Below are positions 35,611 to 47,210 of a stretch of DNA of 64,000 nt, in pieces. Source of the DNA: Mesocentrotus franciscanus (Eukaryota > Echinodermata > Echinoidea > Camarodonta > Strongylocentrotidae); assembly GCA_037976565.1 (NCBI GenBank), contig CP137668.1, positions 549,719 to 613,718 of the forward strand, written 5' to 3'. The position numbers and the translations under genes are program-made. The notes under the pieces are model-generated. The model was not told where the DNA came from. It saw only the letters and a list, made by a program, of their open reading frames with translations, and searched no databases. Within the stretch, counting starts at the first letter, position 1. Every line of letters begins with the position of its first letter.

Positions 35611-36101
35611 ACGTAGTAGCCTTAAGGGCTTGGTGATAATGTGAAATATTGATATTGATATCACCAAGCCTTAACTGGCTCCCATAGACCCGTGCGGAGA
35701 GGCATGTCAACAACCCCTAAAATGCGTCCGAAATCACCCCTTCCCACGCCTGACCGATATTGGACAGTGGCCTCGATGAATTTTATGCCACTTCTACATC
35801 TAATTGCCTACGAAAATTAAAAATCACATTTAAATTTAAGGAAATATTAGCAAATATCTTACCAGAGAGGTTTCTCTTCACGTGTAAGTGTGAGAAATTC
35901 GCTTTGCATATGAATAACATTGACCTCTGACTCGTTGTTGGTGCTGCTCCGTAACATGTGCTGTATAACACTATACAGCACATGTTACGGGAGCAGCACT
36001 TTTACATGCCTCTCCGCACGGGTCTATGGGAGCCAGTTAAGGCTTGGTGATATCAATATCAATATTTCACATTATCACCAAGCCCTTAAGGCTATCACGT
36101 A
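35611..36101. repeat. Long inverted repeat, about 97-bp arms, with central palindrome
   Basis: Arms 35611-35707 and 36004-36101 are almost perfect complements (GGGCTTGGTGATAATGTGAA, CCCATAGACCCGTGCGGAGA). Each arm contains its own small hairpin around GATATTGATATC. A second near-perfect palindrome (GTAACATGTGCTGTATA / TATACAGCACATGTTAC) lies at 35943-35998. No coding capacity is seen. Confidence 0.8.
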
Positions 36102-36913
36102 GTCCTATCTTTCTGTGTACAGTGCTTGTAACTTTACCAAGACTGGGCAAAATTTCTTATCATTTTGATGACTCCAGAACCTTGCAGTACACACAAATAC
36201 TCATGCTAGATGATCAACCTTTTCTGATCGATTCCACAACGTTTCTTTCACAATGCAATCGCATGACCAGAACTGCAACTGGTCTTTAATTTTTTTATCT
36301 TTAACTTTTAAGTAAACTTACTTACGCTACCTGAATACCTGATCATCTGATGAAGTAAGATTTTTCAGACAAATGTTGTTGGACTAGACAATAATCTACC
36401 ATGATTTGCCTGAAATATCTGGTGTTGTAATAATAATATTGACTACAGTTGTAAATATTAGCTTTCACTCAGTCACTCCGACAACCATTAAATTAATAAC
36501 AATTATTAGTTTTAGGCTATTACATCAAGTCAATTTTGAAAAAGTTAGACAGGCATGGGTCTCTAATGTTATATCCCTGATCTACAAATGGATAATGAAG
36601 TTACCTTTAAATTGTGAACCCTACAAATTTTCAGCGACCTAGAGAATACAAGAAAAACAGGGAAAGGAACCAATCTAAATTATAGCTACAGTGCAGTGCA
36701 ACGTGCAATGCAGTGTGCATGAGACTTAACACAGCAGCGACGGAGAGAAACCGTCCAGAACGACTCGTCCAAACACAGCCTGAACTCCGCGCACACAAAG
36801 CTACGATTCGCTAGCACCGGAGAGACGAGTCTTCTTCATTTTCGGAACAACCAAGCTAACTTACTAGCCAAATTTCTGTTATCAAATAAGTAATCCATAT
36901 TATTATTTTTGAT

Positions 36914-37140
36914 GCGTTGATTCGATATGAATACTCACATGGTAATGGATGAGAGAAAGACTCCAGAAACGAACAAATTCCATGAGATTTAAGCAGCTCC
37001 ACCCAGAAATTCAACAAATATTGTGTAGTTGTAGCAGTCGTCTTCTCTATTCGATATAGATTCACAATTTGATATCGTGATCGCCCAATCGTTGGTATAC
37101 GGTACGACTGTACCACCCCCAAACCCACCCAACTGGACCA
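36914..37140 (-). CDS. Candidate upstream exon of KRIT1 (weak)
   Basis: A minus-strand open frame (in-frame TAG just upstream near 37141) runs to a strong donor, CCAT|gtgagt, at about 36914. Its exit phase is 1, which is what the first confident KRIT1 exon at 28104 needs. Part of the peptide (QYLLNFWVELLKSHGICSF) would form a helix where KRIT1 has the end of its Nudix domain, but I cannot see convincing identity. There is no in-frame ATG. It could instead be a 5' untranslated exon: the DNA just left (36690-36850) is richer in CpG than its surroundings. The foldback element starts within about 100 bp. Confidence 0.25.
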
Positions 37141-37627
37141 CTATTTACTCGTTGATTTCAATTTTAAGTTTATACCTCTGTAGATATGACCACTGGCGTA
37201 ATGAGCAAAACAAAAGGGGGTCAGAAAAAAATCCCTATCACCACCAAGTAGCATAATGCAGGGATGGCGGAGCGTCTTCCAAAATAGGGAGGGGGACACC
37301 AACAAAAAAGGGCACTTTCTGGAAAAAAAAAGGGGCACCTACAAAGGGAAACATCAACAAAACCTACACCATTTTTAGACATTGGTATACCCACAATCCC
37401 ACATCGTCATGATTGTAATTACACTACCAGGGATGATATCAATATTTGTTTCTTTCTTTACCTGGTACAAGATACTGCTTAATTAAGTAACATACTTTGA
37501 GGTTGGGTGTGATGGTCTGAATATTAATTTTCGAGCAAGCAAAGTGAGCTAGCAAAAATTTTAAGATTTGTGAGGTCCCAGTGCGAAAAATTTAATCTTA
37601 TAAAGAAGATAAAAAAACACCCTGATG

Positions 37628-37915
37628 AGCAGGGGCGGATCCAGCCGGCGGCATGGGAGGGGGCCTAAAGGGCCCACTTCGTGCGAAAATTTGAAAATCG
37701 TGCCGGTCAATTTTTCGCTCAGTGGGGGGTAGTGAGCCCATTTTTTTTTTTTTTTGGCACCCGAAAAAAATTTTCTCTGTGGGAAGGGTAATTTTTTTCC
37801 AACGCCACCCCCTTGGGCGCCAGGAGGGGCCCATCTTCTTTTTTCAAAAAAGGCTGTTTTTACCTGTGTTTTTTCTAGGAGGGGCCCGCCCCAGGCCCCT
37901 GGATCCGCCACTGCT
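37628..37915. mobile_element. MITE nested in the foldback element (GGCGGATCC ends)
   Basis: GCAGGGGCGGATCCAG at the left and CTGGATCCGCCACTGC at the right are inverted repeats. TGA lies on both flanks and may be the target duplication. The interior is G/C-rich with a T-run and no gene. Confidence 0.65.
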
Positions 37916-38559
37916 GATTTAAGCACAATGAAATGAAGAAAGACTGAAAAGTTCTTTTATAAGTAACATAATTATAACATCTATAAATGCGAGCGAGCTC
38001 TAGGAAAATTAAAGAAAAAGGGGCTCTAAGTCGCCTTGAATTAGGGGTGCATGTTATGGAGAAAGAAAAAGTATGCACTTCTAAAAAAGGAAAAGGACAG
38101 CTAGTTATTAGAAAAGAAAAGGTGCTTGTGTTAAAGTAAAAAGGGCAATTATCAGAGCCTTCAGAGGTGAAAATGGCACTTCTTGCACATGAAAAGGACA
38201 CTCAATGAAATGAAATGAAAAAAGGTACTTGTGAGAAAGGAAATGGGGAATCTGTTGAAGGAGAAGGGCACCTATCAGATTTTAATAGGTGCATTTATCA
38301 GATATTAAAAGGGTCATTTTGAAAAGGGGGAAGGGCTCATATAAAAAAGGAAAAGGGGCATTTATCCGAAGGAAATATGGTACTTATTAGAAAGGAAAAG
38401 GGGCACGTGTCAAAGTAAAAAAAGGGCAAAAATATCAGCGGTGCCCAGAAAAGGGGAATTTCTCGCACTAGCTGAAAAGACGTAATCACCAGAGATGAAA
38501 AGAGAGGAAAAGGACTTGTATTACAAAAGAAAAGGGGCACTTGTCCTATGTAACAAGTG

Positions 38560-38800
38560 GCTTTTAGGGGGTACCTGACAGAGTGGGGGCACAGTCCCCC
38601 CACTGGGATTGTCGCCTCTGGCATAATGGGCAAAAAATGAGAGAAAAAAACCTGGAAAATCATGTCATTTCAGCAACATTTGTAAATCACTGGTATCGAA
38701 TTAGAAATAAACCACGTTAGAATTTTATTTGGGGTCAACTGCGCCCCCCCCCCCACAAGCCCCTCCCCACCCCATCAGTACGCCAGTGGATTTGACGAAT
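38560..38800. repeat. Second nested repeat fragment at the centre of the foldback element
   Basis: GGGGGCACAGTCCCCCCACT near 38585 and CCCCCACCCC...ACGCCAGTGG near 38740-38790 resemble the ends of short GC-tailed MITEs. A further GGCACAGTCCCCC copy is near 39180. Borders are uncertain. Confidence 0.4.
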
Positions 38801-40424
38801 AGATGTAGATCTAACACAAAATATATAAAGAACATTTGGGTAAAAGGAAAAACCATAATATCATATAGTAATCGATGTAAAGGAAATCCAACCTTGTCCT
38901 TGATAGCAAACTACTTCAAAGGAAAGTAGAACAATCAGAGAAGTAAACTGATGAAAGTTTGAATTTAAAAAGTTGTAATCACTATAGGTATAGGCTCTTC
39001 GAATTGGCTGAATAGGTAATGAATGTCTCTGTCATGAAGTGGCGGACAACTTTCTCGTTTGTTCCAACCAGGGAGGTGTCCAACACACAAAATTACTAAA
39101 TTTTCAAAAATGTGTGACTCAGGAGGGTCTTTTCTCCTTAGATGACCTGTAATCAGAGGCGGCGCGCTCGGGGGCAGGGGGGCACAGTCCCCCACTATTT
39201 CAAGTACCCCTAAAGTGCCCCTTTACCTTGACTAGTGACCCTATTACTTTGTAAAACTGCCCCTTCCCCTTTTCACCTCTGATAAGTGCCCCTTTTCCGT
39301 CGACAAGTTCCCATTTTCCTTTGCAATAAATGCCCTTATTCCATTCTCATAAGTGCCCTTTTTAATCTCTAGTAAATGCCCCTTTTCAGGTACGAGAAGT
39401 GCCCCTTCTCACTTTTGATAAGTGCCCCCATTCACCTCTGATAATTGCCCTATTAAAATCTGAGAGGTGCCCTTTACTTCCACAGGCGCCCTTTTCCTTT
39501 GTAAGAAGTGCCCCTTTCCTTATTAACAACTACCCCTTTTTAACTCGGATAAGTGCCCCATTAAAAAGAGCCCCTTCCCTTCTCATTTCTGGTAAATGAC
39601 CCTTTTCAGGTACGAGAAGTTACTCTTTTTCACTTTAGATAAGTGCCCCCTTCACCTCCAATAATTGCCACTATTCAAATCTGAGAGATGCTCGTTTTAC
39701 TTTGACAAGTGCCCCTTCCCCTCCTGATAAGTGCTCTTTTTATCTCCGATGAGTGCTCCATTTCAACTTTAATAAATGCCCCTTTTATTCAGACCATCAC
39801 ACCCAACTGCAAAGTATGATGCTTAAGCAATATCTTGTATGATGTATAAAGAGAAACAAATATTGAAATCATCCCTGATAATGTAATCACATTGTAGGGG
39901 TATATACCAATGTCTAAAAAAACTGTATATTTTCGCTTTGAGATTTCCCTTTGTAGGTGCCCTTTTTGTTGGTGCCCCCCACTTTGGAAGTCGCTCCGCC
40001 GCCCCTGCCTGTAAAGATATGTTATCCATAATATATTATGATTAGTGCCCAAAGGGAGAAGGCATTTAGGAGAAAAAAATAAAATTCATGATATTTTTGT
40101 ACATGACAAACGGGATAGGTATCGCGACTACGTCACAATCCACTGACCAAACTACAAATTTTAGATTCGAATAGACTTAATGATATCATAATTTCAAAAC
40201 ATTCATAGATTTCTTATTATTTGTCCAATTTATTTAAACTTTCGCCATTCTGTACGTGTAACTATCTTACTTTCCTGCTGTCATTCAAATGAACGTATTT
40301 ACAAGGGTTGGATTAAAATCATACCGTACGCAGTTATTTACATTGAAACATATTAGACAAATTACAATCTACATCGATACACTTTACAACAATATTGATT
40401 ATTTTTAAACACTTTTGTATATAG

Positions 40425-40695
40425 AGGTGTCGTTGTCTAGCAGTTACGTCATCGGAACGTGGATCACATGGTTCGCGGTTCGAGTCACGCCGCGGCAATA
40501 ATGTCCTTTGACAAGACATGAATCTACATTATTTTGCCACTCTCCACTAACCCAGGTGAAGTATAATGGGTACCTGGTATGAAGAAATTCCTTGAATACT
40601 TTAGCGCCTTATTATTGCGGCTCAGCTACAGCTACTCAGCGCAGTATAGAGTATGTAGCAGCTGCGCTACATAAATGCACCTATTATTATCAAAA
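40425..40695 (+). mobile_element. tRNA-derived SINE, copy 1
   Basis: A tRNA-like head (GTCTAGCAGTTACGTCATCG, then B box GGTTCGAGTCA) is followed by a body (AATGTCCTTTGACAAGACAT, GGGTACCTGGTATGAAG) and an ATTATTATT tail. It is too diverged for a working tRNA. Confidence 0.7.
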
Positions 40696-40759
40696 TTTGA
40701 ATCAAAGCTTTGTCTATAAGTGGGATTGATGGTTTATTCTCAATTGGTGGGTGGATCCA

Positions 40760-41050
40760 TAAATGTTTCTGTGTTTATGTTCCAATTGACCCAGTCTCAT
40801 CCATTCTCTTTCTCTTTCTCAGTCCCTTTATCTCTATGACTATCTATGTATAGATGTACTTTGTTTTCAAGACGTATTGTAAAACAGCCTCTGTTCTTTT
40901 CTCGTGCCATTACATTACTATTATATTTGTCTTGTTTTATTCTATATTTTTTGTAATATACATATATTAAATTGCAAATAACATTGCAATTTCATTGTAT
41001 TATGTTTTGCATGGGAAATAAAATCATTTGAATCTTGAATCTTGAATCTT
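40760..41050 (+). repeat. 3' end of a truncated LINE, tail (TTGAATC)n
   Basis: The AT-rich 3' region ends in GGGAAATAAAATCATTTGAA and three TTGAATC units at 41028-41048. 5'-truncated non-LTR elements leave such tails. Confidence 0.5.
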
Positions 41051-41356
41051 CTCCTTTTTTTTCTTTGCCTAAAACTGCATTGCATGGACGATGGAAATTT
41101 GAAAGTGGGTGGGACTGGGTTGGGGTCTCATCATTTTCCTGAAGGGATACTTTCAGGAATGTAAAGTGAGTACAGTATAATTAAATCATGAGGATCCCCC
41201 GCAAAACAAAAATGGGGCTCTTGCGCTGGTTGACATCTACCGGGTAAGCTTCGTAGAGGCAGTCACGGGGTTCTAGTGAAAACAATGTTTTGTTTAAAAA
41301 GTGGAGAGGGTATCTGACGTCAGTCGTCAACTATTTGCGCCAGTCGGTTCGTTAGT

Positions 41357-41380
41357 GTTTTGTTTTGTTTTGTTTTGTTT
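41357..41380. repeat. (TTTTG)n microsatellite
   Basis: Four to five units of a pentanucleotide, upstream of the methyltransferase gene. Confidence 0.8.
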
Positions 41381-42182
41381 ATGAATGATGTACTGCATGC
41401 CGTTTAGATCGAGGAAAAGGCATCAAAATATCGTTTACGGTCTTTAAAAAAAAAACCTACCGGTATTACTATTTGGCTTGCATAGTTTCTTAAAAAAAAA
41501 AAAAAAGAGTGATAGATCGAGTAAAGCAAACAAATTAGAAAGTAGGATTAGCTGTTTTGACATGGATATATAAGGATAAAAAATATGAGGGCATATCAGA
41601 TGCATCATGCATGCATAATTAACTCTATTTCATAGGCCGGGGCCTAATTTGATTATTTTAGGCCCATATTGGGTCCATGCATGCAGAGGAGCGTCTCTAA
41701 GCTGATAAATAATAATTTGGGGAGGGCAGTTATACTGAAAAACGGGTAATATAGCTGTAGTGGGGGTGGACCGTGGAAGTCGATCTCCTATAGAGCTGCA
41801 TGATCACCCGAATTAGACGCAAGGGGTGTAGCTGCATGACGATCGACTGACCAAAGAGATGTGTTATCTCTTTGGACTGACCGAATATTGCAATGTCTGT
41901 ATGAATTTCCTTAGATTTTTTTAAACGAGATATCTGGCGTTTTTTAAAAATATATGAGGGAGCTAATTATACAGAAACTAGCAAATGTAGACTACAGTAA
42001 GATTCTCGGCCTTGATCATACCATGATCATAATATATATATCTTACGACCTCACGATATGAGTCGGACACAGGTGGGCGGGGCCTGAGGCTGTACCGTGT
42101 TTATTGTTATACTGTGCGTGTGTACTACGTGCATAATTATATACAGCGAGATTGCTATAGTATTAATACATGTAGTACAATC

Positions 42183-42257
42183 ATGCCTCTCTTTGTCGAC
42201 TCTATCGCTAGAAATCTGAAAAAGCCCGAGACTGGTTTGGTTGGATCATTTATATTG
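42183..42257 (+). CDS. Methyltransferase exon 1
   Basis: This exon runs from ATG to donor ATTG|gtacgt, 25 codons (MPLFVDSIARNLKKPETGLV...), phase 0 out. The start was chosen as the only ATG in frame before the donor. A TGACGTCA site lies about 860 bp upstream (41315-41322), with no evidence that it is used. Confidence 0.75.
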
Positions 42258-44432
42258 GTACGTTTCATGATTTTCAATTATTGGGTAAGGGTAATACTGT
42301 CTATAATATACTTGACTAATCTTATAATAACATTGAGCTGAATCATGCATTTCATGTACATGTGTACTACTACGTCTACACGCCTCCCTGGTCTACCATG
42401 ATGAGTGTGTCCGTCCGCATTAATAAGAAGACTGCCGCCGAAAGTACAATATGAAATAAAAGAGAGGTTATTTCTAAAATGAAATGAAAGGGGCTATCAG
42501 TGACTTCCATAGAGAAAATTACAATTTGTATCGCTCGTGACGACTATTTTGAATTTTCTAAAATTTTTAAAATTCAAGAACTTCCTGGGGCTCTGCCCCC
42601 TATAGACTCCGGCATCCCATCCGTAAAGATAGAAGTGGTTCCCAAGACGACCTTTTGTTGTATAAAATTGGAGAGAGTGTGAGCTTTATGTAGTTTAAGC
42701 TTCTAACAACCACTCCTGTGGACTTTTATTATTTACACAATTTCTTGCTGTCTGCATGCTAGCTATAGCTGCCTCGATATCACTGGAGCGAAGCAAATAA
42801 AAAATCCACGTAAGAGGAATTTTGAAAGTTTAAAGAAAATTCCATCAAATTCCAGGAAATTGGGTATTCTTTCTCAGGACACTCTATTTAGACACGTGGA
42901 AGCACTGGCAGCTCTGCTTTTTGAAAACTGTAACAGTTCTCTTTGGATCAGATATAGACCTAAAACAAGCCTTATTATCTTCAGTATACAAGTGTCATTA
43001 CTGTAAAATTTAGGAGTATAATGTCTAAGTCTAAAACGAAATTGAGTAATGTTTTACTTGGGTTGAAGTACACAATCGAACATAAAGATTTTCAGGTGAA
43101 TGGCATCCCACATTTCGGACCTTGCAGCTTTCATAGAAATCACATCTGGACCGTCAAAGAAAAAGTTTGAGAAACCCTGCTATAGAATATGCATGACTAC
43201 GAGGCTAATTATTATTATTATTATAATCCCCCCCTTTTTATTTTTTACTTCCAAAGCGTTTATTAAAGAGAGTTAATCGTTCCCTGGAGGAAAAGGCCGT
43301 GGAGCATGCAGAGATTCAGCCACACCATCATGTCTTAGAAGTCGGCTTTGGTCCGGGGTTAGGACTCAAGAGGGCAGCACAGTGTGTCAAAAAAGGTAAC
43401 AAAATAATACAAGTGACTTTACATTGTAAGTCAAATATCCATACCAAAATAAAAAAATTACCTTTGAGAATAATGATGCATAATGCTTAAAGAACTTAAT
43501 AAAATATTTATGCAGATATCAAAGGTTGAATACAATTTTGGGCTTGACCTCAGGAATACTTCATTTGTAATATCATTTGTGTTCTTGTTAGAATGCTGTA
43601 TTCAAGACCAAGCTAGAGTATTTAAAGTTAGTTCAGATATTATCTTTGTATGTATTCCTTCTTCATATATTCCTCCAGACTTCAGCTCGTTTCCTATGGG
43701 CCCTTCTAATGAAAAACAATCTTTCTGTGTTTCTTAGTCATGTCAGGTGAAGGTTGAATTCATGGCATTAATAATCCCCCTCTCTATCTCCTCCTCCTCC
43801 TTTGCCATCTTTCTCCTTACCCTCTCTATTTTTTCCCTTTCCGTCCATTTATATCCCCTCCTCTCTCCCCTCCTAATCTCTGCACTTCACCCCACATACT
43901 CCTATTCCCTTCTATTTGTGTTATTCAAGGCATTATCTCTCTCTCTGTCTCTCTCTGTCCCTTCCTTCCTCCCCTTTCTGTTTCTTTCTCTCTTTCTGTT
44001 CAATTATTAGGTGAGGGAATGGTACATGGTATTGATTTCTCTCCAGCCATGATGATTGCAGCAATGAACCATCTAGAACAGGAGATTGCAGATGACATAG
44101 TTGAGCTTACACTAGGCAATGCAGCCCACCTGCCTTACCGTGACAACTCCATGGATCGCATCTTTCATACCAACTGCTATTACTTTTGGCCAGACGTGAC
44201 ATCGGTAACCAGGGAACTCTTTCGTGTTCTGAAGCCTGGTGGTCAGATGATGACTCTGCTCAATCTGGAGAGGGTTAAAGCGTCACATGACAATGGCTAT
44301 CTCAAGTATGGCAATTACGATCCAGATGGCTACATGGATGCATTGAGGACTGTGGGGTTTGAATGTGAGGGTATGAAGTCGTTAAAGGATGGTGACGCGA
44401 CATATGAATTGATTCCAGCGATCAAATCATGA
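42183..44432 (+). CDS. Class I SAM-dependent methyltransferase (3 exons, complete)
   Basis: Exons 42183-42257, 43257-43395 and 44011-44432 join (phases 0 and 1) into a 211-residue protein with its own ATG and TGA. The Rossmann methyltransferase motifs are in order: motif I VLEVGFGPGLG (residues 51-61, SAM-binding loop), the acidic end of strand 2 in VHGIDFSPAM (D80), GNAAHLPYRDNSMD (about 107-120, motif III region), and LKPGG (145-149) after helix D. Length and motifs fit the Methyltransf_11/25 group of small methyltransferases. The substrate cannot be told. No signal peptide or membrane helix is seen, so it is probably soluble. It is antisense to the flanking KRIT1 and ankyrin loci. Confidence 0.88.
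43257..43395 (+). CDS. Methyltransferase exon 2 (SAM-binding motif I)
   Basis: Acceptor tttacttccaaag and donor AAAAAG|gtaaca, 139 nt, phase 0 in and 1 out. It carries HHVLEVGFGPGLGLKRAAQ, the glycine-rich SAM loop. Confidence 0.88.
43770..44002. repeat. CT-rich tract before methyltransferase exon 3
   Basis: About 230 bp of C/T-rich DNA that doubles as an extended polypyrimidine tract for the acceptor at 44010. Confidence 0.6.
44011..44432 (+). CDS. Methyltransferase exon 3 (terminal)
   Basis: Acceptor ttcaattattag preceded by a long CT-rich tract, phase 1 in, ending at TGA 44430-44432. It carries VHGIDFSPAM, FWPD and LFRVLKPGGQ. A polyadenylation signal candidate AATAAA lies at 45075-45080. 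Confidence 0.9.
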
Positions 44433-45074
44433 TTTGAGAAACAATACTTTTATATTCCACTTTACTAATCTAGGTACATTGGTAATCAATTCATCTTGTG
44501 TGTATTTTGGTTCCAATATATGCCACACTATCGTCAAAGCATCGAGTATTATACTGAAGGAATGAATATTATTTTATGATACATTACATGAAGTCAGTAT
44601 CTGTTTTTTTTAATAGGGATAGCAGGGAGGGTTATTTATACATGCAATACAACCATGTGTAAATATCTCTTCTTTTTTCTGTTATATATGAGATATATGT
44701 ATGACCAAAATATTAATAGATTTTGGTTTGTGCCTTGAATTTATTACAAAAGTATTTATTTTAAAAGAGTAGCATGTAACTAGTCTTTATACATATATTT
44801 ATATGAGAGTATGCAAGAAAAGGGCTTGGACAGTCATCCTCCCTAGAACTGTAGGGGTCTTCACTGGACGAGTGATAGGACTATGACAGGTACCCCCTTC
44901 CCCCTGCCTCGTATGGTGTCTCTGATACCATCTTTAACACACCTCTCCAATAATAGAGTGCAGCAGCAAACAATTAAAAAAAAATTGTCCCTTTCACAAG
45001 AACAAATTATTCTACATTGTGCAGAAACAAATCAATTAGACACAAATGTTCAATATTCAATGTACAATTTATTT

Positions 45075-45080
45075 AATAAA
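45075..45080 (+). promoter_or_regulatory. Candidate polyadenylation signal of the methyltransferase gene
   Basis: AATAAA about 640 bp after the stop codon on the same strand. It is chosen only by position in AT-rich DNA and other sites could be used. Confidence 0.3.
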
Positions 45081-45331
45081 GCAGGTCTCTTTACATACTT
45101 TGATCATTGAGGTACACACATGATGTACTAAATGTTTAGCGGTTTCCAACAACCTTGATTCCTCCTCCACATCAAATAAACATTGAGCTCACATTTATAC
45201 TTGATATAATGTAAAACAGAAGAGGAAAATTGTATATTATAGTTTATAAGCTTAGCTACAAGGGTAAGAGAGTTTTTTCCTCCTCTCAATGATACTGTGC
45301 TTCAGAATGGATTTCGAAGCTATTCTTCTTC

Positions 45332-45421
45332 AGAGAGAGAGAGAGAGGGAAAGAGAGGGAGAGGGAAAGAGAGAGAGAGAGGGAGAGGGGGTGGGAGAGA
45401 GACAGACAGAGACAGAGAGAG
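45332..45421. repeat. GA-rich simple repeat
   Basis: Imperfect (GA)n and (GGGA)n. The overlapping E/R-rich open frame is a by-product of the repeat. Confidence 0.8.
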
Positions 45422-46754
45422 AATGTAAAATGGAGGATATAGGGGACATTCTACATCCAAATTCAACTAATCACAATTTAACCCGCTGAATACTAAGCCC
45501 AAGGTATCTTGGGCTCAAGATTTAATATGGCAATTGGATATCATAGTTGTACCAAAATAAAAGTGCATCTAACAGACAGAGTAACTGAGAGGAGAAACAA
45601 ACCTCCCTTAACCTGAAAGCTATGACAGATAAGAAAGCATAGCAGCAGAGAAGAGCTCATTAGTTACATTTCAGTTTCTTACACTCGTAACTAAATTTTG
45701 TGTATTGAAATAGATGGAGATACAAACTTTGTCTAACCAGACAGTAACTTTCTTGGTCCTAACTTTAAAGTTTATTATTGATATATTAGGTCACCTATTT
45801 ATATTAAGAATACATTCCCCATATCCATAACATTGATCAAACATTGTAAAATGTTGTATAACAAAATCACTTGTTAATAAATGGTTAACCTTATTTTTTT
45901 CTAGATATGTTTATGATGAGGTTTCCCCCCCATGAATTTTTTCGTATACAAAACTAAAACCTTTCAGGAAATATCTACATGAAAATGTTAATTCAGTATT
46001 CACACGTGCAGCATTAGTTAATGTTTTTTTATCCTTCTAAAATGATATTGGCAAGATTGTTCTTGTTATACTGGCTATTATTTCAATACCCAAAATCAAT
46101 GACTTATGTCATAATACTTGTCCACCACAGTGGATAGTTTGCGTAGTTTAAAGATGAAAAGTCGAAAGTAGAATGTATCAACTTTCATGCAAGTCTTCTT
46201 TTGATACAGTTCTGTGTAAATCTCTGCTAAAATGTTTGAATATAAATGTGCATGCCTTAGGTATCTGGTGACTTTGTGTCCCATATGTTAAGAGGAACAG
46301 CAGAGTTATGAACATAAATTAACATTTTATATATCATTTTTTTTTCTTTCTATTTGGTCTGGTCCAGGCTACAGTAGGCCCATGGACTAAGCATATCACT
46401 AAACATACTAAATGTAGTTGGTAATGTGTGGGGCAAACTAGCTTGGACTTGTTCAAATATCAAAGAAAATTTATCATTGTTTGATTATTTGTTATATAAC
46501 ACATTTGTAAAACTCACAATAATTACTTGACAACATAAATTGGACCCATTTCATCACCTCTTCTTCCAACAGAGAGTATTATCTAAACATACTGGTACAT
46601 AACAATATTGATGACTATAATACGAACTGTTGATTGAGTAGTAATATACCTAACTCAAATCAAGTTTGAGGGAAATAAATCACAATATCTTGTCCATAAA
46701 TGACAGTAAATTCAACAACATTGCTTATGGACTCAAAATGTAATTTGATATATT

Positions 46755-47210
46755 ATATTGTGCCTTCTCAAGCTTATCTCCTTTCTAACGCGCATCTCTC
46801 TTTCCTCATTTTCCTCTCAACCCCACATGCACCTCATCATTTTTTTAAATATATTCTGTACCCCTGATCTCTCTCCTTTTTGGGGGGCATTATCTACTCT
46901 TTGTATTGTAACCGTATCCTCCCATGTTTGTCATGTAAGGTACTGCCTTGTCCCGTTCTCGTCTCTGTTGGCATCCCCCAATTTTCTCTATTTTGTAGTT
47001 CCTTTTGTAGTTAAGAACTTGTTAATTTAATTAATCATTATTCTTAACTATCATTTAGGGTGTCCACACTTGTACAAGCATTGCTTTTTAGTGGACCCCT
47101 CTGTTTCCAATATGTATTCTTAAGTTGTTGTAAATGTTTAAAACTGATTTTGTATTGTTTTGTTGGAAACATAAATAAATTGAAATTGAATTGAATTGAA
47201 TTGAATGGAT
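46755..47210 (+). repeat. 3' end of a truncated LINE, tail (GAATT)n
   Basis: A C/T-rich stretch, then GTTTTGTTGGAAACATAAAT and AAATTGAATTGAATTGAATT. It looks like a non-LTR 3' region with a short-repeat tail. The open frame at 46758-47030 is not protein-like. Confidence 0.5.

Larger units (their letters stand above)
37180..40020. mobile_element. Foldback-type element with long inverted arms and inverted tandem arrays
   Basis: Arms at about 37258-37523 and 39788-40013 are inverted copies of each other (shared words include GACATTGGTATA, CAGGGATGAT and GTTGGGTGTGATGGTCTGAA). Inside them, a degenerate monomer of about 23 bp (AAAGGGGCACTT-type at 38030-38580; its complement AAGTGCCCCTTTT at 39205-39785) forms two arrays in opposite orientation. 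No transposase is seen. Nested insertions sit in the left half. Long inverted arms plus inverted short tandem repeats are the structure of foldback elements. Confidence 0.75.

Noticed and set aside
37561..38663. Several overlapping open frames within 37.5-38.7 kb
   Set aside because: They are made by the foldback arrays and nested MITE, are present in several frames on both strands, and have no protein-like signal.
40425..40500. Possible tRNA gene
   Set aside because: A and B box-like words are present, but no clover-leaf acceptor pairing is seen and a SINE body follows directly.
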